From NCBI RefSeq assembly GCF_031450805.1, contig NZ_JARTVY010000001.1:2232001-2296000 (forward strand): 64,000 nt of DNA, in the 5' to 3' direction. Shown here piece after piece: positions 8,636 to 18,113 of the stretch. Under the pieces are notes generated by a model. It worked only from the letters and a program-made list of their open reading frames with translations. It made no database searches and was not told the DNA's origin. The DNA comes from Caballeronia sp031450805. GTDB taxonomy: Bacteria > Pseudomonadota > Gammaproteobacteria > Burkholderiales > Burkholderiaceae. The first letter of the stretch is position 1. Every line of letters begins with the position of its first letter. The translations under genes and the position numbers were made by a program.

Positions 8636-9559
8636 ATGAACACACACGCAATCGGCAACACGCGCAACGCCGCCGAGCAGCGGCGCGGGGCCATCGAGAT
8701 GACGCTCGCCATGCTGATGTCGGGCACGATCGGCTGGCTCGTCGTGTCGTCGGGGCAGTCCACGGGCAACGTCGTGTTCTTTCGCTGCGTATTCGGCGGG
8801 GCGACGCTCGTTGCCGTCTGCGCGATGCTCGGACTGCTGCACAAGCGCTATTTCTCATGGTCCATGCTGGGATGGGTCGCGCTCGGCAGCGTGGCGATCG
8901 TCGGCAACTGGCTGCTGCTTTTCGCGGCGTATTCGCGCGCGTCGATCTCGATGGCCACGACTGTCTACAACACGCAGCCGTTCATGCTCGTCGCACTCGG
9001 GGCCCTCGTGCTGCGCGAACGCATTTCGGCTTCGACGCTCGCGTGGCTCGGCATCGCGTTCGTGGGGCTCGTGATGGTGGTGCGCGTCGAACCGGCCGTG
9101 CTTGCGATGCACGGACGCTATCTCGAAGGCATCGCCTATGCGCTCGGCGCGGCCTTGCTGTACGCGATATCGTCGATTATCACGAAGCGGCTCAAGGGCA
9201 CGCCGCCGCACCTGATCGCCATGCTGCATGTGCTGCTCGGCATCGTGATGCTCGCGCCCTTCGCGCATTTCGACGCGGCGCCCGCGAGCATCGGCGGATG
9301 GGCCGATCTGATCGTGCTGGGAGTCGTGAACACCGGCCTCATGTACGTGCTGCTTTACGGCGCGATTCAGAAGCTGCCCGTCGCGACGACCGGTGCGCTG
9401 TCGTTCATCTATCCGGTCGTGGCGATCGTCGTCGACTGGCTCGCATTCGGCCAGCATCTGGCCTGGCTGCAAGTCGCCGGCGCCGCGCTGATCCTGCTCG
9501 CGGCAGCGGGCGTCAATCTGCAATGGCGAATCGTGCCGGCCCGCCGCGCAAGCGAATGA
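8636..9559 (+). CDS. EamA/DMT family transporter
   Basis: A 307-residue protein with about ten membrane helices arranged as two EamA repeats (first about residues 20-150, second about 160-300). Features seen include the PFMLVALGALVLRERIS motif at the end of repeat one and FIYPVVAIVVDWLAFGQHLAW in repeat two, both typical of DMT-superfamily exporters. It is transcribed away from the Lrp-type regulator gene. The family exports amino acids or other metabolites; regulation by an Lrp protein favours an amino-acid substrate, but no residue defines it. Confidence 0.9.
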   Translation: MNTHAIGNTRNAAEQRRGAIEMTLAMLMSGTIGWLVVSSGQSTGNVVFFRCVFGGATLVAVCAMLGLLHKRYFSWSMLGWVALGSVAIVGNWLLLFAAYSRASISMATTVYNTQPFMLVALGALVLRERISASTLAWLGIAFVGLVMVVRVEPAVLAMHGRYLEGIAYALGAALLYAISSIITKRLKGTPPHLIAMLHVLLGIVMLAPFAHFDAAPASIGGWADLIVLGVVNTGLMYVLLYGAIQKLPVATTGALSFIYPVVAIVVDWLAFGQHLAWLQVAGAALILLAAAGVNLQWRIVPARRASE

Positions 9560-9631
9560 ACGATGCATGCAGAATGCGACGCGCGTCGTATAGAATGGCC
9601 CGCTTTTCCGAACAACATCGAAAGCGCCGCC

Positions 9632-10543
9632 ATGTGGTTCAAGAATCTTCAGCTTCACCGCCTTCCCGCTCACTGGACCGTCACGCCCGAACAGATGCAC
9701 AAATGGCTCGCGCCGCTTGCGTTCAGCGCGGCGTCGAGCGTCGAGAACGAGCGGCGCGGCTGGGTCTCGCCGCGTCATGACGATGCGCTCGTCTACACGG
9801 TCAACCGCCAGATGCTGATCACGTATCGCGCGGAGAAGAAGCTGCTGCCGGCGTCGGTCGTCACGCAGTTCACGAAGGAGCGTGCGCTCGAACTCGAAGA
9901 GCAGCAGGGCTTCAAACCCGGCCGCAAGCAGATGCGCGAACTGAAGGAGCAAGTGACCGACGAACTGCTGCCGCGTGCATTCAGCATCCGCCGCGATACG
10001 CGCGTGTGGATCGATCCGGTGCACGGATGGCTCGCGATCGATGCCGCATCGGCGACGGTCGCCGACGACATCATCGGCTTGCTGGTGAAGTCGGTCACGG
10101 ACCTGCCGCTCGCGAGCGTCCGGCCGGCGCGCTCGCCGGTGTCGGCCATGACGGAGTGGCTGCTGACCGGCGACGCGCCTGCGGGTTTCACGCTCGATCG
10201 CGATACCGAACTGCGCTCGACCGGCGAAGGCAATGCCACGGTGCGCTACGTCGGCCATGCGCTCGAGGCGGAGGACATGCGCCGTCACATCGAAGCGGGC
10301 AAGCAGTGCATGCGTCTTGCGATGACGTGGGACGACCGCGTGTCCTTCGTGCTGACGCCTTCGCTGACGCTCAAGCGCGTGACGCCGCTCGACGTCATCA
10401 AGGAAGCCGCCGATCCCACCGCGGCCAACGACGACGAGCGCTTCGAATCCGACTTCCTGCTGATGACGGGCGAACTCGACCGGCTGTTCACGGCGCTTGC
10501 CGAAGCACTCGGCGGCGAAGAAGACCTGCGCGCGGCGGCATGA
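9632..10543 (+). CDS. rdgC: Recombination-associated protein RdgC
   Basis: A 303-residue protein that begins MWFKNLQLHRL, the hallmark RdgC N terminus, and keeps the family segments VNRQMLITYRAEKKLLP, LLPRAFSIRRDTRVWIDP and GWLAIDAASA. RdgC forms a ring dimer that binds double-stranded DNA without sequence preference and modulates RecA activity. The start at 9632 is set by the family N terminus; 23 additional in-frame codons upstream are not conserved-looking. It follows the EamA gene by 72 bp and converges, 18 bp apart, on a diguanylate cyclase gene. Confidence 0.96.
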   Translation: MWFKNLQLHRLPAHWTVTPEQMHKWLAPLAFSAASSVENERRGWVSPRHDDALVYTVNRQMLITYRAEKKLLPASVVTQFTKERALELEEQQGFKPGRKQMRELKEQVTDELLPRAFSIRRDTRVWIDPVHGWLAIDAASATVADDIIGLLVKSVTDLPLASVRPARSPVSAMTEWLLTGDAPAGFTLDRDTELRSTGEGNATVRYVGHALEAEDMRRHIEAGKQCMRLAMTWDDRVSFVLTPSLTLKRVTPLDVIKEAADPTAANDDERFESDFLLMTGELDRLFTALAEALGGEEDLRAAA

Positions 10544-10561
10544 ACTGCGATAGAAACGCGC

Positions 10562-11731
10562 TCACGCCGCCGGCGATGCAAACGCGTAGCCGTTCTTGCC
10601 GTTGCGCTTGACGGCGTACATGGTGTCGTCGGCGGCGGCGACGAGCCGCCAGTAATCCGTCACGCGATCGGGATAACTCGCGATACCGATGCTCGCGCGC
10701 ACCAGCGACAAATCCATGCGCGCATCGGTTTCCGCCACGCACGTGATGATGCGCTGCGCGATCGCCGCCAGTTCGAGATCGCTCGAGAACTCCCGCACGA
10801 GCACGGCGAACTCATCGCCACCAATCCGCGCGACCACATCGCTGTTGCGCACTGTCTGACGAAAACGCCGCGATACCGCGATCAGAAATTCATCGCCGAT
10901 GCGGTGGCCGTGCGTATCGTTCACACGCTTGAATCCGTCCAGATCGATATACAGCACGGCAATGCGCTCCGCGCTCGCATTCGCGCCGCCGCCGAGCTGT
11001 TCGGCCGTTTCCTCGAGCGCGGCGAAGAGCTTGCGGCGGTTGGGCAAACCGGTCATCGCATCGTGCAGGGACGCGTGCTCGAATTCGCTCGATATCCCGA
11101 CGAGTTGCCGATTGCGTTTTGCATACATTCCGAGCGCGGTGATCAGCACGCCGAATACGATCGACGACAGCGCGATCAGCGTATGCGACACGCTGACGAT
11201 CCGTTCGCGCACGTCGGCGCTCGCGCGGTCACGCTCGGCGCGCCAGTACAGGTAGGCAGCATCCAGCGCGGCGCTCGCCGCTTTCAGATCGGATGCGGGA
11301 GAGAGCACGAGCGGAGGGAGCGCGGGCGCGGGAGCCGGACTCGCTGCGATGAGCGCATGGAGGCTTGCGAGCCGCGCGGCGAATTCGGTGCGCGCATCGC
11401 GGTATGCCGCGCGATGGGCGGTATCGCCGGCCGATGCGTCCTGCAGCGACAGCGCCGATGCACGCGCCGTATCGGCCCGCTCGACGGCTTCGAGCACGAG
11501 CCCGATGTATTCCTGCTGAAGTTGCGCGGAGAAGATCGCGCGGACCTGGAACGCGAGAAACAGCAGCCCGATCAGAAGACTGAGCAGCGCGACGCCGGCG
11601 AGCGGCGCGGGGCCCGGCACACGCAGGCGCTGCAGATGCGCCCGCGCGCCGCCCAGCCAGCGAAGTGTGCGTGCCGCAAGCGCGTCGTCGTCACGGACGG
11701 GAATATTCCTCTCGCTGACCGGATGTGGCAT
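10562..11731 (-). CDS. Membrane-bound diguanylate cyclase (GGDEF)
   Basis: A 389-residue protein with an N-terminal membrane helix (about residues 44-64), a periplasmic helical region of roughly 120 residues, a second helix (about 188-207) and a C-terminal GGDEF domain from HDAMTGLPNRRKLF onward. The active-site motif is intact (RIGGDEFAVL), the metal/substrate segment YIDLDGFKRVND is present, and an RNSD inhibitory-site motif sits five residues before GGDEF, so product inhibition by c-di-GMP is expected. It makes c-di-GMP from GTP. Its start overlaps the upstream gene's 3' end by 41 bp, suggesting cotranslation. The periplasmic input domain is not one I recognise. Confidence 0.93.
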   Translation of the reverse strand: MPHPVSERNIPVRDDDALAARTLRWLGGARAHLQRLRVPGPAPLAGVALLSLLIGLLFLAFQVRAIFSAQLQQEYIGLVLEAVERADTARASALSLQDASAGDTAHRAAYRDARTEFAARLASLHALIAASPAPAPALPPLVLSPASDLKAASAALDAAYLYWRAERDRASADVRERIVSVSHTLIALSSIVFGVLITALGMYAKRNRQLVGISSEFEHASLHDAMTGLPNRRKLFAALEETAEQLGGGANASAERIAVLYIDLDGFKRVNDTHGHRIGDEFLIAVSRRFRQTVRNSDVVARIGGDEFAVLVREFSSDLELAAIAQRIITCVAETDARMDLSLVRASIGIASYPDRVTDYWRLVAAADDTMYAVKRNGKNGYAFASPAA

Positions 11732-12368
11732 TGCGTCGATAGCTCACTCGATGAAAGAAGGCGCCCACGCGGGCAAAGAGTCCGGGCTCGGCCTTCGAAG
11801 GCGGCGCACGACGTTTGGTGGTCTGGCTGGCTTGCGCCGTGCGCACCGGCTTGTCACCGGCACGGTTCGCGCGATTGTTCGGTTGGTTCGATGCCGTCGC
11901 CCGGCGCTGCGTGGCGTCGTCCTCGGCGATGGCAACCGGCGCCGCCGCGACAGGGCTCAGGCCGGGCCGGTCCAGAGCAGGCGGGCTGCCGGCGAGCCTG
12001 ATGTTCTCGGGATGCGCCGTCACGGGCGCTTCCACCACGCCCGATGACTGCGTGGCCGCCAGTACCGGCTGATCGATGCCGAGTGTCTGCCGGGCACTGT
12101 TCATCGCTTCGGCATAGACGCGCTGGTCGTGGTTGAACCACATGCTGTATGCGACGGTGCCGAGGACGCCTACGCCGAGCGCAGTCGCCGAAGCCATCCA
12201 CAGCGCGAGACGGCCGAAGCGGCGCGGCGTGCGGACGGGCGCCTCGTCGGGATCGGCGTCGTCGTCGAAGTCGGCGAGGGACTCGGACAAAGCAGGCACG
12301 GAGGGATCGTTAGCGGGACTCGGGCCGCCTGCGAACGGCTCATCAGGTAGCTCAGCGTGTTGAGGCAT
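11691..12368 (-). CDS. Hypothetical single-pass membrane protein upstream of diguanylate cyclase
   Basis: A 225-residue protein: an acidic cytoplasmic N-terminal segment with DFDDDADPDEAP, one membrane helix (about residues 54-75, LALWMASATALGVGVLGTVAYSM), and a long low-complexity Ala/Pro/Gln tail ending in a basic cluster (TTKRRAPPSK). No domain is recognised. Its last 41 bp overlap the start of the GGDEF gene on the same strand, so the two proteins are probably made together and could interact at the membrane. Codon usage is like the neighbours. Confidence 0.68.
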   Translation of the reverse strand: MPQHAELPDEPFAGGPSPANDPSVPALSESLADFDDDADPDEAPVRTPRRFGRLALWMASATALGVGVLGTVAYSMWFNHDQRVYAEAMNSARQTLGIDQPVLAATQSSGVVEAPVTAHPENIRLAGSPPALDRPGLSPVAAAPVAIAEDDATQRRATASNQPNNRANRAGDKPVRTAQASQTTKRRAPPSKAEPGLFARVGAFFHRVSYRRNATSGQREEYSRP

Positions 12369-12808
12369 GGCAGCGCTCCAGAATCATGTTCGTCGACGGC
12401 GGCAGGCGTTCGGTGCATGCAGTGCGCGGTGCGGCCCGGCGCATGAGCCGGGTGACACGCCATGCGATTAGGTCGCGCAAGACGAGTGATGCGCGGCACG
12501 TGCCGAATCGATCGAAAAAACAAACGAATGAATCTCGCGCATTTGAAGCATCGCGCGATGCAAACGCTCGCCGCAAGCCGGCAAAAAGTACGAGGTGCGG
12601 CGGCAGCTACAGGACAATAGTGCTTGCCGGGGCGATGCGCGTGACTGCCGCGCCGCACCGCGCCGTGCAAAGGATGAATAGTACCGTAGCAACGACGAAG
12701 CCAGCAGCCCACGTGCGAATTCCTCAGATCAACGATGCTTCGATGGGTTGCATCGCGTCCACGCCGATTGCGCTTTGCATCTTGCCTCAAGCATGTTGCG
12801 TGCAGAAC
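12369..12808. other. 440-bp intergenic stretch, no gene recognised
   Basis: This lies between the start of the hypothetical membrane protein gene and the end of the YihY-type gene, both on the minus strand. It presumably contains the promoter for the membrane protein/diguanylate cyclase pair. Open frames crossing it on both strands lack a ribosome binding site and have Arg/Ala-rich shadow-like composition. I see no clear -35/-10 pair, tRNA or terminator. Confidence 0.5.
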
Positions 12809-13732
12809 TCAATTCGCTGCGTCGTCGGTCGTGAACGGCTGCGGGGAATTGCGTTCGGGCAGGCCGTAGCGCTCGAATTCCGATATCACCTGTGCGCCGA
12901 AAAGCAGCAGGGTCGCGAGCGCTTCCAGGCTGAACAGCACGACGATGGATGTCGTCAGCGAACCGTACACGACGCTCACTTGCGAGAGCGTCGCGAAGTA
13001 CCAGACGAGTACGTGCCGCGTGATCTCCCACAGCACGGCGGCCGTCACGCTGCCGAGCAGCGCGAGCCGGAACGATGGCCGTCCGACCGGCATCACGAGA
13101 TAGATCGACGTCAGCACGAAAATCTCCCCCGCGACGCCGAGCAGGTACAACAGCACGCGCGACGCGCCCTTCAGCGACACTTCGACGCCGAGCAGCATCA
13201 CGCTGTTGTCGCCCATCGCCTGAAGGCCGTTCGACACGAGCGTGACGATCAGCATGCCGACGCCGAGGAAGAGGATGTAGCAATAAGGCAGCAGCGCGGA
13301 CAGCAGGAAATGCCGCCGGCGGATCGCCACGCGATGCACGAAGATCACCGACATCGCGTTCTCGAGCACGGTGAAGGCGAGCGAGCTGAAGAAGATCATC
13401 GTGACGAGCAGCAGCCAGCCGATGACCGCGCGATGCGTCAGAAAGTTGGCGAGTTCGCGCACGATCGCCCGCGCCTGTCCCGGCACGAGCCATTCGAGCA
13501 GATGCGCGAGCGTTTCGAGCAGTTCGCGCTGGCCGACGAACTTCGACAGCACGATGACGATGAGGATGAGCAGCGGCACGATCGACAGCAGCGCGTAATA
13601 CGCGACCGCGCCCGCGAGCAGCATGCCCTGATTGGCGCGAAACGCCTTGATCGTGCGCTTGAGGAAGCCGAACGGATGGCGCGCGACGTTGTGAAGCTGA
13701 GGCCCCAATACAGGGCCGAGAATCTTCGACAT
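12809..13732 (-). CDS. YihY/BrkB-type inner membrane protein
   Basis: A 307-residue protein with about six membrane helices. The start at 13732 has GGAGG nine bases upstream. Family marks are AVAYYALLSIVPLLILIV near the N terminus, FFSSLAFTVLENAMSVIF, and WEITRHVLVWYFATLSQVSVVYGSL followed by VLFSLEALATLLLFGAQV near the C terminus. The family (often annotated ribonuclease BN by mistake) has no settled function; it is an inner membrane protein. It stands alone on the minus strand with a possible small gene about 110 bp upstream. Confidence 0.92.
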   Translation of the reverse strand: MSKILGPVLGPQLHNVARHPFGFLKRTIKAFRANQGMLLAGAVAYYALLSIVPLLILIVIVLSKFVGQRELLETLAHLLEWLVPGQARAIVRELANFLTHRAVIGWLLLVTMIFFSSLAFTVLENAMSVIFVHRVAIRRRHFLLSALLPYCYILFLGVGMLIVTLVSNGLQAMGDNSVMLLGVEVSLKGASRVLLYLLGVAGEIFVLTSIYLVMPVGRPSFRLALLGSVTAAVLWEITRHVLVWYFATLSQVSVVYGSLTTSIVVLFSLEALATLLLFGAQVISEFERYGLPERNSPQPFTTDDAAN

Positions 13733-13843
13733 GGGACCTCCGCGACGCGCGCATGTGCGGCGATGGGCGCGTTTGTCCTGCCCGCCTGCCTCTAACAAAG
13801 GATTCGAGGCTCGGGGAGCAAGTTGCGCGCCCAACGGCGGAGT

Positions 13844-14107
13844 TCAGCCCGCGTTGTCGGCGTCGGCGTCGGCGTTGGCGTTGCTGCGCGCAGCCGCTTG
13901 TTGCGCAGCCTCTTCGAATGCGATGTCGAGCAACGCGTCGACATCGCGTGCGGGCATGTCGGCCGCTTCGATGCGGCGCAGGCGGCAGAAAAGCGCGAGC
14001 GCTTCGGCGGCGGCGGCGAAGGCATCGCCCAAGGCCAGGGCGGGGACTTCCGGCTGTGCGATTCCCGAATCGCGGGACAGGAGGCGTTTTTTTCTCATGG
14101 CCCACAT
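13844..14107 (-). CDS. Possible small hypothetical protein
   Basis: An 87-residue frame reading MWAMRKKRLLSRD, followed by an Ala-rich helical segment (LALGDAFAAAAEALALF), then DVDALLDIAFEEAAQQAAARS and a tail of Asn-Ala/Asp-Ala dipeptides encoded by a six-base repeat. The composition looks more protein-like than the overlapping frames on the other strand, but there is no good ribosome binding site before either ATG and no recognised domain. A second ATG three codons in could equally be the start. Confidence 0.4.
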   Translation of the reverse strand: MWAMRKKRLLSRDSGIAQPEVPALALGDAFAAAAEALALFCRLRRIEAADMPARDVDALLDIAFEEAAQQAAARSNANADADADNAG

Positions 14108-14321
14108 ATCGGCATCAATGCGGCTTTACTTGAGCGATATGCCGCGCATCGTTCACCTTTGCGGCGTCATGCACTAATCTTGCATGAGCGGCTGCGCGAC
14201 GGGTCCTTGCCGGCGCGCCCCATCGCATGTTCATCGCGGCTTCTTTTTGTCTGCCGAACGCGACGGGTGAATCACGCGTTCATCCGCGCTTTCGTCCACG
14301 CGTTCAGCCTGGGAGACGGTC

Positions 14322-15800
14322 ATGCCTGCTTCTCACGTAGCCGATTCGTCCGCGCCCGGCCTAGGCGCCGATATCGAAGTCGTCAACGCAGACGAACGCC
14401 TCTATAACCACGATCTCGCACCCGTTCCGCGCTCGCGCCGCACATGGACGGGCTACAGTATCTTCGCGATGTGGATGTCCGACGTTCACAGCGTCGGCGG
14501 TTATACGTTCGCGGCGAGCCTCTTTCTGCTCGGCCTGTCCGGCTGGCAAGTGCTGCTCGCGATGACCATCGGCATACTCATCGTCTATGTGCTGATGAAC
14601 TGGGTCGGCAAGCCGAGCCTCGTGCACGGCATTCCGTTCCCGGTGATGGCCCGCGTGTCGATGGGCGTCATGGGCGCGAATCTGGCCGCGCTGATTCGCG
14701 GAGTCGTCGGCATCGTGTGGTACGGCGTGCAGACCTACTTTGCATCGAAGGCGGTCGCGACGCTCCTGCTGCTCTTCGTGCCGTCGGCGGTCGCACTGCG
14801 CGATTCGAGCTTTCTGCGGCTCGACATGCTCGGCTGGGTCAGCTTTCTCTTCATGTGGCTGCTGCAGCTCGTGATCTTTCAGCGCGGCATGGAGATCATC
14901 CGCAAGTTCATCGACTTCTGCGGGCCGGCCGTGTATGTCGTGATGTTCTTTCTGATGGGCTGGATTCTCTACCGGGCGGGACTCGGCAGCCTCGACCTCA
15001 CGCTGTCCGGCAAGGTCCTGCCCGGCGACGAACAATTGCACGCGATGATCAACGCGACGCTGCTCGTGGTGAGCTACTTCGCCGCGCTGTTGCTGAATTT
15101 CGGCGATTTCTCGCGCTTTGCAAAGAGCGAGCGGCAAATGAAAGTCGGCAATTTCCTGGGCCTGCCGTTCAACTTCCTTGCATTCGCCGTCATCACGGTG
15201 ATCGTCACGGCGGGCAGCGAGAAGGTCTTCGGCACGATGATCATGGACCCTGTAGAAATCGTTTCGCGCATCGACAACAAGTTCGCGGTGGCGATCGGCA
15301 GCATCACGTTCATCATCGCGACGATGGGCATCAACATCGTTGCGAACTTCGTTTCGCCGGCTTACGACATCGCGAATCTCTTTCCGAAGCACGTCGATTT
15401 CAAGAAGGGCGGACTGATCGCATCGATACTCGCGGTCGTCGTGTGTCCGTGGATCTTCGTCGACAGCCCGAAGGCAATCACCATCTTCGTTTCGGTTTTC
15501 GGCGCAGTGCTCGCACCGATGTACGGCGTGATGATGGCGGATTACTACCTCGTCAAGCGCCAGAACGTGAATGCCGCCGAACTCTACACGATGCAGCCCG
15601 GCGCGCGTTTCTACTACGACGGCGGATGGAACAAGGTCGGGCTTGCCGCGCTGCTGCTGTCGGGCGCGATCTCCGTGGGATGGGAACTCTCGACGCAGCT
15701 TTTGAAGATTCTGCCCGCCAACAACCTCGGCTGGCTCATCGGCGCGGTGGCCGGGGCGCTGCTGTATGTCGTCCTGATGCGGATTGCACGGCGCAGATAA
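14322..15800 (+). CDS. NCS1 family nucleobase/allantoin-type cation symporter
   Basis: A 492-residue protein with about twelve membrane helices. The N-terminal YNHDLAPVPRSRRTWTGYSIFAMWMSDVHSVGGYTFAASLFLLGLS stretch is typical of NCS1 transporters (uracil, allantoin, hydantoin, cytosine), as are GKPSLVHGIPFPVMARVSMGVMGA, LLLNFGDFSRFAKS, and PAYDIANLFPKHVDFKKGG. It imports a nucleobase-like or ureide compound with a cation. No catabolic enzymes sit beside it, so the substrate stays open. The ATG at 14322 follows GGGAGA at short distance. It is monocistronic, ending about 155 bp before tehA. Confidence 0.92.
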   Translation: MPASHVADSSAPGLGADIEVVNADERLYNHDLAPVPRSRRTWTGYSIFAMWMSDVHSVGGYTFAASLFLLGLSGWQVLLAMTIGILIVYVLMNWVGKPSLVHGIPFPVMARVSMGVMGANLAALIRGVVGIVWYGVQTYFASKAVATLLLLFVPSAVALRDSSFLRLDMLGWVSFLFMWLLQLVIFQRGMEIIRKFIDFCGPAVYVVMFFLMGWILYRAGLGSLDLTLSGKVLPGDEQLHAMINATLLVVSYFAALLLNFGDFSRFAKSERQMKVGNFLGLPFNFLAFAVITVIVTAGSEKVFGTMIMDPVEIVSRIDNKFAVAIGSITFIIATMGINIVANFVSPAYDIANLFPKHVDFKKGGLIASILAVVVCPWIFVDSPKAITIFVSVFGAVLAPMYGVMMADYYLVKRQNVNAAELYTMQPGARFYYDGGWNKVGLAALLLSGAISVGWELSTQLLKILPANNLGWLIGAVAGALLYVVLMRIARRR

Positions 15801-15955
15801 GCGTTCGCATCGGCGGGGGCCATCTCAACTTGAGACGTTCGAGCATTCGAACGAGACGCCGCGGCATTCGCGCGGGCGTCCCGCGCCCCTAAGCTCTCTT
15901 CAACGACAGACGAACGCATTGGCGTTCGCCGCGTCCTTCGAAAAGGAGAGGGCAC

Positions 15956-16939
15956 ATGAACACGAATCTTCCATCCAGGCCTGCGCCGATGCCCGTCGCG
16001 TTCTTCGGCATCGCCGTCGGTGCGCTGGCGCTTGCCGGTGCATGGCGCGCGGCCGCCGGCGTGTGGCCGGTTCCCGCGAGCGTGCCGGCGCTGTTGACGG
16101 TCGCCGCGCTCGCCGTGTGGCTCGTGCTGATGGCCGCCTACGCGCACAAGTGGCTCACGCAGCGCGCCGACGCCATCGCGGAGATGCAGCATCCGGTGCA
16201 GTCGTCGTTCGCGGCGCTCGCGCCGGTATCGACGATGCTCGCGGCGCAAGCCGTGCAAGGCCAGTCGCGGGCATTGGCAATCGCGCTGTTCGCGGCGGGC
16301 GTCGTCAGTCAGCTCGCGCTCGGCGCGTATCTGCATGGACGATTCTGGCAAGGCGGCCGCAAGCCCGAACTGACGACACCCGCCGTCTATCTGCCGACGG
16401 TCGCGCCCAGCTTCGTCGCGGGGACGGCCGCAGCGGGCCTGGGCTGGACGCAGATCGGCATGTTGTTCTTCGGGGCGGGTGTGTTCTCGTGGCTGGCGAT
16501 CGAATCCATCGTGCTGCATCGCGCGGCGGTGCATGAACCGCTGCCCGACGCACTGCGCCCGAGCCTCGGCATCCAGCTCGCGCCGCCGGTCGTCGGCGGG
16601 GTGTCGTATCTCGCGATCACGCACGGCTTGCCCGACCTCTTTGCGACGATGCTGCTCGGCTACGGGCTGTATCAGGCGCTGATGCTCGCGCGTCTCGTGC
16701 CGTGGATTCGCCAGCGCGATTTCACGCCGTCGTACTGGGCATTCAGCTTCGGCGCGGCCGCGCTGCCGACGATGGCTATCCGCATGATCGAACGCGGCGC
16801 GCAAGGGCCGGTCGAGTGGATCGCGCCGGTGGCCTTTGTCGCGGCCAATATCATCATCGCGATGCTGGTCGCCGCAACGGTGCGGGCGATGATTGCAGGG
16901 CGCTTGCTGCCGGCGACGGTCGTGGCAAAGCGCGCCTGA
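15956..16939 (+). CDS. tehA: TehA/TDT family (SLAC1-type) anion channel or exporter
   Basis: A 327-residue protein with about ten membrane helices, preceded by a strong AAAGGAGAGG ribosome binding site. It matches the tellurite-resistance/dicarboxylate transporter (TDT) family: PVAFFGIAVGALALAGAWR at the N terminus, EMQHPVQSSFAALAPVSTMLAA, YLPTVAPSFVAGTAAAGLG and PSLGIQLAPPVVGGVSYL. TehA-like proteins are trimeric anion channels; overexpression gives tellurite resistance in E. coli, but the natural role is unclear. The gene is convergent with a LysR gene, separated by a 13-bp-stem hairpin. Confidence 0.88.
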   Translation: MNTNLPSRPAPMPVAFFGIAVGALALAGAWRAAAGVWPVPASVPALLTVAALAVWLVLMAAYAHKWLTQRADAIAEMQHPVQSSFAALAPVSTMLAAQAVQGQSRALAIALFAAGVVSQLALGAYLHGRFWQGGRKPELTTPAVYLPTVAPSFVAGTAAAGLGWTQIGMLFFGAGVFSWLAIESIVLHRAAVHEPLPDALRPSLGIQLAPPVVGGVSYLAITHGLPDLFATMLLGYGLYQALMLARLVPWIRQRDFTPSYWAFSFGAAALPTMAIRMIERGAQGPVEWIAPVAFVAANIIIAMLVAATVRAMIAGRLLPATVVAKRA

Positions 16940-16945
16940 TGCATT

Positions 16946-16991
16946 CGCTGCGTCGTCTCGCGCGAAGCCCCCGCACAAAGACGACGCAGCG
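16946..16991. terminator. Hairpin between convergent tehA and LysR genes
   Basis: A 13-bp perfect inverted repeat (CGCTGCGTCGTCT / AGACGACGCAGCG) with a 20-base GC-rich loop fills the 54-bp gap between the two stop codons. It has no T tract on either side, so it is better seen as a bidirectional transcription barrier or mRNA 3'-end stabiliser than a classical terminator. Confidence 0.6.
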
Positions 16992-16993
16992 CT

Positions 16994-17911
16994 TCACGCG
17001 AGCTCGTTTTTCAGCGTCCCCACGACGAACTCCCGCAGGAACGCGACCCACGTCTTGATCTTCGCATCGAGATACTGGCGCGACGCGTACATCGCATAGA
17101 TCGTCATGGTCTGCAGTTCCCATTCCGGCAGCACGCGCACGAGCGCGCCGCTTTTCAGCAACGGCTGCACCGACAGCGCCGGCAACGGCGCAATGCCGAG
17201 CCCGCCCGTGACCGCGACGGCGAGCGCGTCGGCGGCATTCACGCGCAGGCGGCCCGGCGGCAGGTCCACTTCGACGCTGCCCTGCGGGCCTTCGAAAATC
17301 CACCGGTCGACCGGAAAAAATGCCGTAACGAGCTGCAGGCAGGCGTGACGGGTGAGATCGTCGATGGTGCGCGGCACGCCCGCCCGTTCCAGATACTGCG
17401 GCGACGCGCACAGCACGCTCGGCATCGAGCAGATGCGGTTCGAGACGAGTGCGGAATCCGGCAGCGTCGATGTCGTGATCTGCAGGAACACGTCGTAGCC
17501 TTCGTCGAGCATGTCGGGGACGTTCTGCGAGAGCGTCAGCTCGACGCGGACCTGCGGATGGGCATCGAGATAGCGCGTGAGCGCCGGCACCACGTAGTGC
17601 TGCCCGAACGTGATCGGCGCATGCATGCGCAGCAGGCCGCTCGGGGACACTTGTGCGTTGCTGGCTTCGGCTTCGGAGACATCGACGAGCGCGATCACCT
17701 CCTTGCAGCGGGCGAGATAGCGATTGCCGGCATCCGTGAGCGCCACGCGGCGCGTCGTGCGATTGAGCAGCCGCGTGCGCAGATGCGTCTCGAGTTCCGT
17801 GACTGCCCGCGACGCCTGCGCCGTGGTGATGTCCAGCTGTTGCGCCGCCGCAGTGAAGCTCGATGCTTCCGCGACGCGCGTGAAAATCCGCATGCTCCGC
17901 AACAGGTCCAT
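16994..17911 (-). CDS. LysR family transcriptional regulator
   Basis: A 305-residue protein. Residues 1-60 are the LysR winged helix-turn-helix (MDLLRSMRIFTRVAEASSFTAAAQQLDITTAQASRAVTELE), followed by linker helix and the two-lobed effector domain with the usual PSGLLRMHAPITFGQHYVVPAL segment. The start at 17911 is where the family begins; the frame extends 52 codons further but those residues are not LysR-like. It is divergent from a gene for a small secreted proline-rich protein across about 200 bp, which is its most likely target, and convergent with tehA. Confidence 0.92.
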   Translation of the reverse strand: MDLLRSMRIFTRVAEASSFTAAAQQLDITTAQASRAVTELETHLRTRLLNRTTRRVALTDAGNRYLARCKEVIALVDVSEAEASNAQVSPSGLLRMHAPITFGQHYVVPALTRYLDAHPQVRVELTLSQNVPDMLDEGYDVFLQITTSTLPDSALVSNRICSMPSVLCASPQYLERAGVPRTIDDLTRHACLQLVTAFFPVDRWIFEGPQGSVEVDLPPGRLRVNAADALAVAVTGGLGIAPLPALSVQPLLKSGALVRVLPEWELQTMTIYAMYASRQYLDAKIKTWVAFLREFVVGTLKNELA

Positions 17912-18113
17912 TCGCCCATCCCGTTTCGACGAAGCCCGCACTATCCCACGAGCATGCACGCCGGCGCAACGGCGGGCCGGGGCGTTGCCTTGTTGCCGAC
18001 CGTTCGTTTCAGCGTTCACATCTGTTACAGGGCTTGTAACGCAAGCGCGGGCCGTCGCGAATAACATGGATTCATGGCCGTACTGTCATTGCGGCCTTCG
18101 CGCAGAGGAAGAA

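Noticed and set aside
12386..13795. Long plus-strand open frame over the YihY gene
   Set aside because: Its composition is Arg/His/Gln-rich and shadow-like; the minus strand has a clear family match with ribosome binding site.
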